A stretch of DNA of 63,693 nt from Aerococcus sp. HMSC062A02 (GTDB taxonomy: Bacteria; Bacillota; Bacilli; Lactobacillales; Aerococcaceae). The position numbers were made by a program, and so were the translations under genes. Of the stretch, positions 1-7,434 are shown one piece after another. Each line of letters starts with the position of its first letter. Within the stretch, counting starts at the first letter, position 1. The notes under the pieces were generated by a model. The model was not told the origin of the DNA. It saw only the letters and a list, made by a program, of their open reading frames with translations, and did not search any database. Location of the stretch: NCBI RefSeq assembly GCF_001809535.1, contig NZ_KV797928.1, positions 1-63,693 of the forward strand. The letters run 5' to 3'.

Positions 1-76
1 GGGAACGACCGGCTGGAGCCGCTCTTATCCCTTTTGCCTCCAGTTATCCCTTTCTGACCGCCTTTGCTCACACCCT
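1..76 (-). repeat. Partial nested-hairpin repeat (family B), cut by the window edge
   Basis: Read on the minus strand, this segment starts AGGGTGTGAG and continues with CTGGAG, AAGAGCGGCT and AGCCGGTCGTTCC. The same landmarks occur in the same order in the unit at 63537-63654. The inner arm pairs as CGGCT-cc-AGCCG. The second half, expected to end with GAACCCGACTA, lies outside the window. It sits just downstream of ridA. It is assigned by direct comparison with the tandem array at the other end of the window. Confidence 0.75.
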
Positions 77-78
77 GA

Positions 79-453
79 TTATTTAACTGCGATGGCGTCG
101 ACTTCGATTTGAACGCCTTTTGGTAGGGCGGCGACTTGGACACAGCTTCTTGATGGGAAAGGTTCTTCTAGGAAGGAGCCGTAGATCTCATTGACTGCTT
201 GGAAATTAGCCAAATCCGTTAAGAAGATGGTGCAGCGAACGATATCGCTCACTTGGTAGCCGGCTTCTTCAATGATAGCCTTCAAGTTGGTCATGGATTG
301 TTTGGCTTGGCTTTCAATATCTTCAGCAATTTCACCAGTGCTTGGGTCGACAGGAATTTGCCCAGAGACAAAGAGACTGTTGTTAATCTCTACAGCTTGG
401 GAATAAGGTCCGATAGCAGCTGGTGCTTGCTTAGTTTCAATGACTTTTTTCAT
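79..453 (-). CDS. ridA: RidA-family 2-iminobutanoate/2-iminopropanoate deaminase
   Basis: A 124-residue protein of exactly the usual RidA length. RidA proteins are cytosolic trimers that hydrolyse reactive enamine/imine intermediates released by PLP enzymes, so protecting other PLP enzymes. Visible signatures are the N-terminal APAAIGPYSQA segment (residues 10-20), FVSGQIP (28-34) and the C-terminal SRSCVQV...EVDAIA block with Arg102 and Glu117, which line the active site in the family. The ATG has AAAGGAG about 9 bases upstream on the minus strand. A TATAAT -10 element lies further upstream (RC of about 493-498), but no convincing -35 is visible. It is divergent from the barnase-like gene. 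Confidence 0.95.
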   Translation of the reverse strand: MKKVIETKQAPAAIGPYSQAVEINNSLFVSGQIPVDPSTGEIAEDIESQAKQSMTNLKAIIEEAGYQVSDIVRCTIFLTDLANFQAVNEIYGSFLEEPFPSRSCVQVAALPKGVQIEVDAIAVK

Positions 454-577
454 ATGAGAAAACTCCTTTCAAAAATAAAGCGTTTCAACTAGTCTTATTA
501 TAGCAGAAAAATGAGCAATGGCTAGTTTCAGCTGGTATAAAATAAGTCCTAACCATGACCCCCTTCCTAAAATCAGT

Positions 578-583
578 TATAAT
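578..583 (+). promoter_or_regulatory. -10 element for the RNase/barstar operon
   Basis: TATAAT at 578-583, about 26 bases before the ATG at 609. The -35 region is poor. It lies inside the longer reading frame that starts at 555, which argues against that start. Confidence 0.5.
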
Positions 584-608
584 AAGGGTAAAAGGATGGA
601 GGATAAGA

Positions 609-1121
609 ATGAAGGGATTAAAGAATAATAAACTACTGCAAAGCTTGCTCGCCTTGATCGTCCTAGGTCTAGCGTTGTGGACGGGCCAAGACTTGGGGCA
701 AGGAGGTCTAGAGACGGGGACGGATGAGCTGGCTACTAGCCAATCAAGCGCTACTTCTCAGTCTTCTCCAGCCGTCGTTGAAGGCGAGACTTACTCAAGT
801 CCGGAAGAGGTGGCAGCCTATATCGATCAATTTGGTGACCTGCCTAAGAATTATATCAGCAAGGCTGAAGCCAAGGCGGCCGGCTGGATTCCCGAAGAGG
901 GCAATCTTTGGGAAGTCACCGACCACAAATCGATTGGAGGCGATCGTTTTGGGAATTATGAGGGACAGCTGCCGGAAGATGAGGATTACCGGGAAGCCGA
1001 TGTCAATTACCAGGGTGGGCCGCGGGGGCCAGAGCGCCTGGTTTATTCCGAAGATGGGGATAAGATATACTACACCAAGGACCACTATGATAGCTTTAAA
1101 GCATTAAAGGAGGCGAATTAG
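609..1121 (+). CDS. Secreted barnase-like ribonuclease
   Basis: Guanyl-preferring microbial RNase of the barnase family. From ATG 609 (preceded by GGAGG) the product has 170 residues. Residues 1-25 form a signal peptide or anchor with a hydrophobic core (LLALIVLGLALW). Residues 26-58 are a Ser/Thr/Gln-rich linker, and 77-168 are the RNase domain. The domain follows barnase closely: LPKNYISKAEA, GWIPEEGNL, KSIGGDRFGN, READVNY and KDHY. All four barnase catalytic positions are present: Glu129 (barnase Glu73), Arg139 (Arg83), Arg143 (Arg87) and His159 (His102). The longer frame from 555 would start upstream of the -10 box, so it was not used. The inhibitor gene begins one base after the stop. 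The likely role is an extracellular nuclease for nutrition or competition. Confidence 0.92.
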   Translation: MKGLKNNKLLQSLLALIVLGLALWTGQDLGQGGLETGTDELATSQSSATSQSSPAVVEGETYSSPEEVAAYIDQFGDLPKNYISKAEAKAAGWIPEEGNLWEVTDHKSIGGDRFGNYEGQLPEDEDYREADVNYQGGPRGPERLVYSEDGDKIYYTKDHYDSFKALKEAN

Positions 1122-1122
1122 G

Positions 1123-1431
1123 ATGCGAGACCAGGGACATGATCCAATCCAGATTGACTGCCGACACTTAGCGAAATCAGCTGAGGCTTATGCCTATCTT
1201 TACGAGCAGATCTTGGCCGGGAGACCGACCCAAGCCTCCTATAATCTCGATGCCTTGTATGATGTCCTGAGCCAGCTGCCTCCAGGCCAAGAAATTGTTG
1301 TCAGCCATTATGCTGACCTCCAAGCACGGGAAGGGCGCTGGGCTAAGCGGTGGCGGCGGGTATTGCTTGAAGCTGCAAGAGACTGGGCCTTGGACTTAAC
1401 TTGGGAGGAGAACGATGATGCCAAGCATTAG
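1123..1431 (+). CDS. Barstar-like RNase inhibitor
   Basis: A 102-residue cytosolic protein matching the barstar family, which plugs the active site of barnase with an acidic helix. The key helix is visible at residues 40-50 (YNLDALYDVLS). Asp43 and Asp47 correspond to barstar Asp35 and Asp39, the residues that contact the barnase catalytic arginines and histidine. The C-terminal LEAARDWALDLTW matches barstar's final helix-strand. It is translated from ATG 1123, one base after the RNase stop, with a ribosome site (GGAGG) inside the end of the RNase gene. Co-expression would protect the producer from RNase that fails to be exported. Confidence 0.9.
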   Translation: MRDQGHDPIQIDCRHLAKSAEAYAYLYEQILAGRPTQASYNLDALYDVLSQLPPGQEIVVSHYADLQAREGRWAKRWRRVLLEAARDWALDLTWEENDDAKH

Positions 1432-2221
1432 TGTCTTACAATTAGCTTGCGGGGATTTGTCTATAAATGACCCGCTCTGGCTCACGGCCCAGGCTTTTGT
1501 CCGCGAATGGTTTAAACCAGGCCTGCTTGCGAGCCCACAGTCGGGAGACCTAGTATTCAAACACTCTGCCGCTGCTTTTTTGGCCTACCGGATTTTTAAC
1601 CAGCTGCTTTTTCCCCTGCGTGTGGATGGGGGGATCGGCCTGGCGAGTGTGACAGAAGACCTGTCCTTGGACCAGGAGCGCGCACGATCCTACGCCCAAA
1701 CGGTTTTGGAACAGAGCCAGCTTTTTGCTTCGTCGACGGTCCTCTATAATGCGGATTTCTTGGAAGACGCCATTGTCAATACCCAGCTTCTTCACTGGGC
1801 AGACCTCAAGGCCAAGCAGTCGGAAATTCAAGCCTTGTTGACCTTACTTTATGAACTCCACTATCCCCTCTACCTGGCAGAAGATATGCAGGAAGAAGAG
1901 CATTTGGTGCGGGGCATCCAGCGCATCTGGCAAGCCAAAAACAAGTATCTCGCTCAAGATGAGAAATTAGCGGCTTACCAGACACTTGACCTCTCCGCTC
2001 CTAAAGCTGTTCGCTACCGTGATATCCATGAAGAACTGGGCCGGTCACACTATTATGTGACAGGCTTCTTTAAGAAAGGTTATGCAGCTTCTATCGCTCG
2101 AATCGCCCAAACCAGCCGGCAGAATATTGATTATCATTTGCAGAATGGTCGCTTTGCTTGGGAGCGGGATACGGCCGCGGCCCTAGTTTTGCAGCTGGCG
2201 CGTGAAGAAGCGGCCCTTTAA
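1415..2221 (+). CDS. Protein of unknown function, third gene of the RNase operon
   Basis: A 268-residue protein that I do not recognise with confidence. It overlaps the barstar-like gene by 17 bases and has a ribosome site (GGGAGGAG) before ATG 1415, so it is probably translationally coupled. It appears soluble, with no signal peptide or membrane segment. Residues 35-80 (SGDLVFKHSAAAFLAYRIF...GGIGL) faintly recall the SatD family, where GD(E/V)F and a GIGIG strand occur. The end (IARIAQTSRQNIDYHLQNGRF) looks like a DNA-binding helix-turn-helix. If these hints are right it would be a SatD-like regulator, but this is weak. The frame is open with normal codon use, so the gene itself is secure. 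Confidence 0.7.
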   Translation: MMPSISVLQLACGDLSINDPLWLTAQAFVREWFKPGLLASPQSGDLVFKHSAAAFLAYRIFNQLLFPLRVDGGIGLASVTEDLSLDQERARSYAQTVLEQSQLFASSTVLYNADFLEDAIVNTQLLHWADLKAKQSEIQALLTLLYELHYPLYLAEDMQEEEHLVRGIQRIWQAKNKYLAQDEKLAAYQTLDLSAPKAVRYRDIHEELGRSHYYVTGFFKKGYAASIARIAQTSRQNIDYHLQNGRFAWERDTAAALVLQLAREEAAL

Positions 2222-2290
2222 CTTTTTACAAGAGGGCGCGAGATGCGGTATAATAGGAAAGAAGATGCCTAGTGAATGGAGGAGAAGATG

Positions 2291-3691
2291 ATGAAATACA
2301 AATTGAGTGTCGCGAACCGTGATATTCGCGAGCAGGCTGGCTACGCCCAGAGAGGTAACAGCTGGCAAATTATCCTAGCCTTTGTCTTAGCTGTGATTAT
2401 TCTCAGTGCCATGGGGATTCTCGGGACAACAGGCCTGATTTATCTGAGCCAGCAAGAAGCGGCTGGATGGCTCCTAGGACTTGTGGGCCTTGTTATTGTT
2501 TTAATTTATTTATATGTCATTATTCAAATGATGGTATTCGGCTTTCCTTGGTCTTTCTTGGAGATGGTGGATACCGGCCGCTACCAGATCAAGACGATCT
2601 TCCGTCCTTTTAGACGGCGGCCAGGACGGAATGTTCTTGCCTATATTTTCTTTGAGCTACTTTTAGCTTTGGTTAGTCTCTTGCTGAGCTTGGTGTCAGG
2701 TGTCCTCTTTGGCTTGACCAGCTATAATTTCTTGCCTAATCAAGCTTGGAGCCTGACTGCCCAAATGCCCGATCTGGCAGCAGGTCAAGAATTGACCCAG
2801 GGACTTCTGGCAGGGGACACGCGCCTCTTGATCTTAGCAGGGATTAGCTTCGCTCTATGGCTGGTTCTGACTTTGATTTATTTGGTCTTTATCTATGGCT
2901 TTGCCTTTAGCCCCTTCCTGCCCTACGATAGTGAAACGGCTTCAGCCTCAGCACTCTTGGGGATTAGCCGGCAGATGATGCGGGGGAATAAGTTCAAACT
3001 TTTCCGTATCCACTTCTTCTATATGGTGGTTCCCTATCTCTTGGCCTTCCTCTTTGGCCTCGTGCTGATGGCAACGAGCTTGCTCTTCAATCTCGATGCG
3101 GGGCTCTTTGGTCTCCTGGCAGGGGTGATTACCTTTATTTTGGTGGTTGTTTATGTGGTCTTTGGCCTCCGTGCCTTCACCGCAACGGCTGTATTCTACC
3201 GGAACTATATTAAGCAATACCGCTTGGAGTTGAATGAAGCTTTCCCTGAATTAAATCTCACAACTTGGGGGCAAGGCAGCGAGACGGAGATTTACCAACA
3301 AGAGGACCGTCCCCAAGTGCCTGAAGAAACCATGGCCTTCGCTGTCCCAGATGAGCTGAAGGTGGACGAAGCGAGCGAAGAAGACCTGAGTCCAAGTGAA
3401 CGTGCGGGGGCTGCAGCAGTCTTTACCGAAGCAGAGCCAAGCCTAGATGCAGATCCTGGCACAGTAGAAGATGACCTGCCTGAGACGACCCAAGTGGTGG
3501 ATCCCCAACATGATCCTGAACTCTTTGACCACATGGACCAATCTTTCTCCGATGATATTCGCGGGAAGGATGAAGAGCCCCAGGCTATCTTTGATCCTGA
3601 AGATGACTTGACCTACGACGAGAAGACCCAATTGCGTGATAATCCGACCCTCTATGTGGACCAGTCGGATGATAAATCGTCCAAGGACTAG
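2291..3691 (+). CDS. DUF975-family integral membrane protein with acidic tail
   Basis: About 466 residues from ATG 2291, chosen because GGAGG lies about 7 bases upstream; the in-frame ATG at 2276 overlaps that ribosome site. Several hydrophobic segments follow (near residues 24-48, 60-85, 115-145, 180-210, 245-270 and 275-300), punctuated by the family signature ISRQMMRGNKFKLFRI. DUF975 proteins are polytopic membrane proteins of unknown function, common in Firmicutes. The last 130 or so residues are hydrophilic and strongly acidic (Asp/Glu-rich, with PEE, DDL and DPE runs), a cytosolic tail longer than most members have. It follows the RNase operon by about 70 bases and may be co-transcribed. 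Confidence 0.85.
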   Translation: MKYKLSVANRDIREQAGYAQRGNSWQIILAFVLAVIILSAMGILGTTGLIYLSQQEAAGWLLGLVGLVIVLIYLYVIIQMMVFGFPWSFLEMVDTGRYQIKTIFRPFRRRPGRNVLAYIFFELLLALVSLLLSLVSGVLFGLTSYNFLPNQAWSLTAQMPDLAAGQELTQGLLAGDTRLLILAGISFALWLVLTLIYLVFIYGFAFSPFLPYDSETASASALLGISRQMMRGNKFKLFRIHFFYMVVPYLLAFLFGLVLMATSLLFNLDAGLFGLLAGVITFILVVVYVVFGLRAFTATAVFYRNYIKQYRLELNEAFPELNLTTWGQGSETEIYQQEDRPQVPEETMAFAVPDELKVDEASEEDLSPSERAGAAAVFTEAEPSLDADPGTVEDDLPETTQVVDPQHDPELFDHMDQSFSDDIRGKDEEPQAIFDPEDDLTYDEKTQLRDNPTLYVDQSDDKSSKD

Positions 3692-3757
3692 GCAAGCGGC
3701 TTTAAGGATTAATCAGTCTTAAGTTAAAAGCATAGTTTTCTTTATGACATTGTATTG

Positions 3758-4002
3758 GTGAGCATCCGTTCCGCTTTTGAATTTGGTCCTTGAATTTTAG
3801 AGGGTCAAGAACGGCTTTCGTCGTTTTGTACTTTATCCGTAAGTCGCTAGCGCTCCAACGGCTAAAGCAGCATCGGTTCGAGCCAAGGTCTCTCACCTAG
3901 CGAGCTTCAAACGTCTAGTACGGCTGACGCCTACTATACGTAATTCACATCGCTTGCTTATTCATGGCTAAGGACCAACTTCAAAGCTCCACTCCTGCTC
4001 AC
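3758..4002. repeat. Dispersed structured repeat (family A), copy 1, 245 bp
   Basis: This lies in the 522-base gap between the convergent DUF975 gene and uvrC. The ends form an imperfect inverted repeat (GTGAGCA...TGCTCAC, continuing into TTTGGTCCTT...AAGGACCAA). The core AGCGA-gcttcaa-ACGT-ctagta..tactat-ACGT-aattcaca-TCGCT (3899-3954) folds as a stem with a TAGTA/TACTA hairpin at its tip. A shorter copy at 25327-25500 is nearly identical in the core and ends, but lacks about 70 bases near 3793-3875. No reading frame of note is present. It is MITE-like in form and carries no transposase. Confidence 0.8.
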
Positions 4003-4148
4003 AAATAAACTGTTATAACAACCATTTTTTAATTACAAGTGACCTATACTTGCTGACTATGCCCTTGACCTGGTCGATGAAATTGAAAATAAAGCCTTTA
4101 ACCAAGAAAGAATTTCAGGCATTTCATAAATAAGACAGTAGCTCATTC

Positions 4149-4211
4149 AAAAAAAAAGCCTCCGCCCAACTGCCAATCTTAAGAGATGCAGTGGGCGGAG
4201 GCTTTTTTTGT
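4149..4211. terminator. Bidirectional rho-independent terminator
   Basis: A long GC-rich inverted repeat, AGCCTCCGCCCA...TGGGCGGAGGCT, lies between an A-run and a T-run. It would terminate uvrC on the minus strand and any transcript arriving from the left. Confidence 0.9.
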
Positions 4212-4213
4212 TT

Positions 4214-6043
4214 TTATTCGGATTTTTTAACTTGTGTTTCGCTTTGATAAGGATTATCCGGCAGGCCTTCCCAGGCGGCTTTGTGGATTTCTAGGGCGAC
4301 TTGGGCGGGGATGGAGAGTTGCTGGATGTCTTCTGGGCTGGCGGCGCGGATCTTCTTCAGGGTCTTGAAGTGGCGCATGACCTTGGTCCGTGTCTTGGGG
4401 CCGACGCCTTTGATGGCATCCAGGCGGGAGGTGAAGGAGTTCTTACTGTGGACATTGCGGTGGAAGCTCTTGGCATAGCGGTCGACCTCGGTTTGGATGC
4501 GTTGGATCAGGTGGAAGGCTTGGGACTTAGGATCCAGGTCCACAATTTCAGGGGGCTGGCCATAGATCAGGTGGGCCGTCCGGTGCTTGTCGTCCTTAAC
4601 CATACCGGCCACGGGGAGGTCCTCTAAGCCGAGTTCGTTATCCAGGACATCGCGGGCAGCATTGACTTCAATAATGCCCCCATCCATGAGAATAATATTG
4701 GGCAGGGGTTGGCCTTCCTTGAGCAAGCGCGAATAGCGGCGGCGGATGACCTCTTGGCTGGAAGCATATTCGTCAGCACCTTCGAAGCCTTTGATCCGGT
4801 ACTTCCGGTACTTCTTCTTGTTGGGCTTGCCATCTTCATAGCAGACCATCCCCGACACATTATCTGCCCCTTGGTGGTTGGAGTGGTCGAAGCTTTCAAT
4901 GACCCGCAAGTAGGGCAGCTTGAGGGCCTGGCTGAGTTCTTCGACGGCCCCTGTTGTTTTTTGTTCGTTCATGGCTAGGAGGCGGAATTTTTGTTGGTGG
5001 GCGAGTTCGGCATTGGACTTGGCCAAGTCGAGCATCTTGCGCTTGTCTCCGCGCTGGGGGGTGGCCACGGAAATGTCTAGGGTTTCTTCTAATAAGCGGT
5101 TGTCCAGACCCTTGGGCACCAGGATTTCTTTGGGCAGGGTGTGGTTCTTATCTTGGTAGAACTGGACGATATAAGAAGTCAGTTCCTCTTCGGGTTCTGT
5201 GTAGCAGGGGAAGAGGGCCGAGTCCCGCTTGATAATGGAGAACTGGCGGAGCATGAAGGTTTGGATGCTGATCCAGCCCTTATCCATGTAGAAGGCGAAA
5301 ACGTCTCGGTTGTTGTATTGCTTGCTCATGACATTCTGGGGTTCAACGGTCTGCTCGATGTAGTGGATTTGGTCCCGGTAGTCGGCGGCTCGCTCGTAGT
5401 GCATGTTTTCCGCTGCCTGGGCCATTTTCTTTTTCAGATCATTTTTAATCTTTTTGACATTGCCATTTAGGAAGCGGGTAATGTTTCTGATCTGCTTATC
5501 ATAAGTTTCTTTACTGACAGGGTGGTCACAGCAGCCGATGCACTGGCCCAGGTGGTAGTAGAAGCAGGCCCGCTTTTCGTTTTTACCGCAGCGTCGCAAA
5601 GGATAGGTCTTCTGCAGGAGGTCGCGGGTGGCATTGGCGGCATTGACATTGGGATAGGGGCCGAAGTAGTGGCCGCCGTCATTTTCAACTACGGAACTGA
5701 TGATTAATTGGGGATCTTTTTCATTGGTGATCTTCAGATAGGGGTACATGGTGCCCTGCTTGAGCTTGATATTGTAATGGGGCTGGTATTTTTGGATCAG
5801 GTTGATCTCTAAGAGCAGGCTTTCCTTATCGGTGGTTGTGATGATAATTTCAAAATCATGGATTTCACTGACTAATTGGGCCGTCTTTCCGGTGTGAGAG
5901 CTCTTGAAATAGGAGCGAACCCGGTTTTTAAGATTTTTTGCCTTGCCAATATAGATAATATGGTTGTTGCGGTCCCGCATAATATAGCAGCCAGGATCGT
6001 TAGGCAGTAATTTTAATTTATTTTCAATTAATTCGCTCGCCAT
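4214..6043 (-). CDS. uvrC: Excinuclease ABC subunit C
   Basis: The 609-residue endonuclease of nucleotide excision repair, which makes both incisions around a lesion bound by UvrB. Domain order: GIY-YIG nuclease (residues about 14-95, PGCYIMRD...IIYIGKAKNL), a cysteine cluster (about 150-170), UVR motif (about 200-236), UvrC RNase H-like nuclease (about 380-540, including LPNIILMDGG), and C-terminal helix-hairpin-helix (about 550-600, LDAIKGVGPKT). Length is normal. The ATG at 6043 follows AAAGGAG on the minus strand with about 8 bases spacing, and a TATAAT lies about 40 bases upstream. It is transcribed alone, convergent to the DUF975 gene. Confidence 0.97.
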   Translation of the reverse strand: MASELIENKLKLLPNDPGCYIMRDRNNHIIYIGKAKNLKNRVRSYFKSSHTGKTAQLVSEIHDFEIIITTTDKESLLLEINLIQKYQPHYNIKLKQGTMYPYLKITNEKDPQLIISSVVENDGGHYFGPYPNVNAANATRDLLQKTYPLRRCGKNEKRACFYYHLGQCIGCCDHPVSKETYDKQIRNITRFLNGNVKKIKNDLKKKMAQAAENMHYERAADYRDQIHYIEQTVEPQNVMSKQYNNRDVFAFYMDKGWISIQTFMLRQFSIIKRDSALFPCYTEPEEELTSYIVQFYQDKNHTLPKEILVPKGLDNRLLEETLDISVATPQRGDKRKMLDLAKSNAELAHQQKFRLLAMNEQKTTGAVEELSQALKLPYLRVIESFDHSNHQGADNVSGMVCYEDGKPNKKKYRKYRIKGFEGADEYASSQEVIRRRYSRLLKEGQPLPNIILMDGGIIEVNAARDVLDNELGLEDLPVAGMVKDDKHRTAHLIYGQPPEIVDLDPKSQAFHLIQRIQTEVDRYAKSFHRNVHSKNSFTSRLDAIKGVGPKTRTKVMRHFKTLKKIRAASPEDIQQLSIPAQVALEIHKAAWEGLPDNPYQSETQVKKSE

Positions 6044-6261
6044 AAAAAGGCTCCTTTCTAGCTTGTTGAATTCAATTCTTTATTATAACACGTTGGTCTG
6101 GAAAGCGATAAGGAATTGACCCTTAAGTCCTTATCCTTTAAATTTTCTTTGGACTCAGTCAAAATTTCTCAAAGCTTGCTACATTATGATAAAATAGGAG
6201 TAAATGACTTGAAGAGCCCCGAGTGAACTGTCAAGGGGCAACAGAATGAGGAGGCCTTCAT

Positions 6262-7419
6262 ATGACTCAATCCCATTTCAAAAAATTGCTTTGGCGGGGA
6301 GGCTGTTTAGCGGCCCTCGCCCTCTACGGCTATGTCCAAAATTACCGCTTAAAACGCCAAGACTATCTCTTAGAGAGTCCGCGTTATGCGGGGGCCTTGG
6401 ATGGTTTTACCATTGCCGTCCTATCTGATTTGAACTTCCCTAAGCACCGGGTAGACCTAAAAGATCTCTTGAAGCAGACCAAGGCTAGCCAGGTGGATAT
6501 GATTGCGCTGACGGGGAATATCCTCAACCAAGAAGGAACGCTTAACTTGACTGAGCTCGCAGCCTTTGCCCGTGAACTGACAGCCCTTGCACCGACCTTT
6601 GCGGTTTATGGCCCTAACGAATTAAAACATCCCCAGGCACCCCAAATGGAGCGGCTCTTCCGCGAATATGGCGTCCAATTCTTGCACGACCAAGCCGTCG
6701 ACTTGACCTATAAAGGCCAGGCTATTACCATCATGGGCCTTATGGAGAAGGGCAACCGCTCTTTCCTCAAAGGAGACGCCTTACGCCATGTGGACTTGAC
6801 GCCTAAGCAGACCCAGCAGGTTAAGATTTTGTTGGCCAGCCATCCGGAAGCTTTCCTGCGCTACCATGAAGATCTCAGTAAGTCACCAGACCTGGTCCTC
6901 TCAGGCTTGGCTACTGGGGGCAGCATCCATTTAGGACCGCTGGGCGGTCTCTATGCACCAAGCCAGGGCTACCTGCCTAAGTATACGGAGGGTATCTTCC
7001 GCCTGCCCGGTAACCCGTACAAGTCTCTCTTGATTTCGCGGGGGATCGGTCGAGCCAGTCTGGGCGTCCGGGTGAACAATCGGCCTGAATTGGTCCGTGT
7101 CCAATTGACGGCCTCACGCGAGGATCAGCTCAAGGATTGGGCCCGAGATCTAGGGGAGAAGGCGGACCAGTCAGAACATAGCCAGCCTGGCCCAGATAGA
7201 CAGGAAAACTTAAGCGAAGGGATTACGGTTTATGATGACCGGCCTAGCCAACACTACAGCCAGCCTGACCATGTCCTCATCCAGGACCAGGGTGGAGACT
7301 ATCTGTTAGAGCCTTTACCGGAAGAGAAAGTAGGGGCTGAGGACCTGCCCTTAGCAGTCGATCCCAGCCATCCTGCTAGTCCGATTCGGCCCCTGCCAGA
7401 CCTTGAAGAAGACAATTAG
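6262..7419 (+). CDS. Metallophosphoesterase-like protein with lost metal ligands (YkuE-like pseudoenzyme)
   Basis: A 385-residue protein with an N-terminal hydrophobic anchor (about 9-24). It has a calcineurin-like phosphoesterase fold like the YkuE group, recognisable from IAVLSDL, LGGLYAPSQGYLPKYTEGIF and RVNNRPELV. The metal-binding motifs are altered throughout. DxH is DLN (D56, N58), GD is GN (G85-N86), GNHE is GPNE (117-120), and GHTHGG is GLATGG (215-220). Only H194 and H223 remain near expected histidine sites. The fold looks intact, so the change is probably functional rather than decay. Residues 290-385 are a hydrophilic, Asp/Glu/Pro-rich tail. ATG 6262 has GAGGAGG in front. The helicase gene follows after 15 bases. 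Confidence 0.8.
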   Translation: MTQSHFKKLLWRGGCLAALALYGYVQNYRLKRQDYLLESPRYAGALDGFTIAVLSDLNFPKHRVDLKDLLKQTKASQVDMIALTGNILNQEGTLNLTELAAFARELTALAPTFAVYGPNELKHPQAPQMERLFREYGVQFLHDQAVDLTYKGQAITIMGLMEKGNRSFLKGDALRHVDLTPKQTQQVKILLASHPEAFLRYHEDLSKSPDLVLSGLATGGSIHLGPLGGLYAPSQGYLPKYTEGIFRLPGNPYKSLLISRGIGRASLGVRVNNRPELVRVQLTASREDQLKDWARDLGEKADQSEHSQPGPDRQENLSEGITVYDDRPSQHYSQPDHVLIQDQGGDYLLEPLPEEKVGAEDLPLAVDPSHPASPIRPLPDLEEDN

Positions 7420-7434
7420 CGAGGAGCAAGACTT

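Noticed and set aside
555-608. Longer N-terminus for the barnase-like gene
   Set aside because: The ATG lies upstream of the -10 element TATAAT (578-583); ATG 609 has a proper ribosome site and a signal peptide begins there.
3850-3905. tRNA or T-box-like string (GGTTCGAGCC, GGTGAGAGACC) in the family A repeat
   Set aside because: There is no cloverleaf, anticodon arm or acceptor end, and no specifier or antiterminator structure; the string recurs in the second copy as part of the repeat.
3758-4002. Insertion sequence remnant
   Set aside because: No transposase fragment in any frame and no target duplication visible; kept as a MITE-like repeat.
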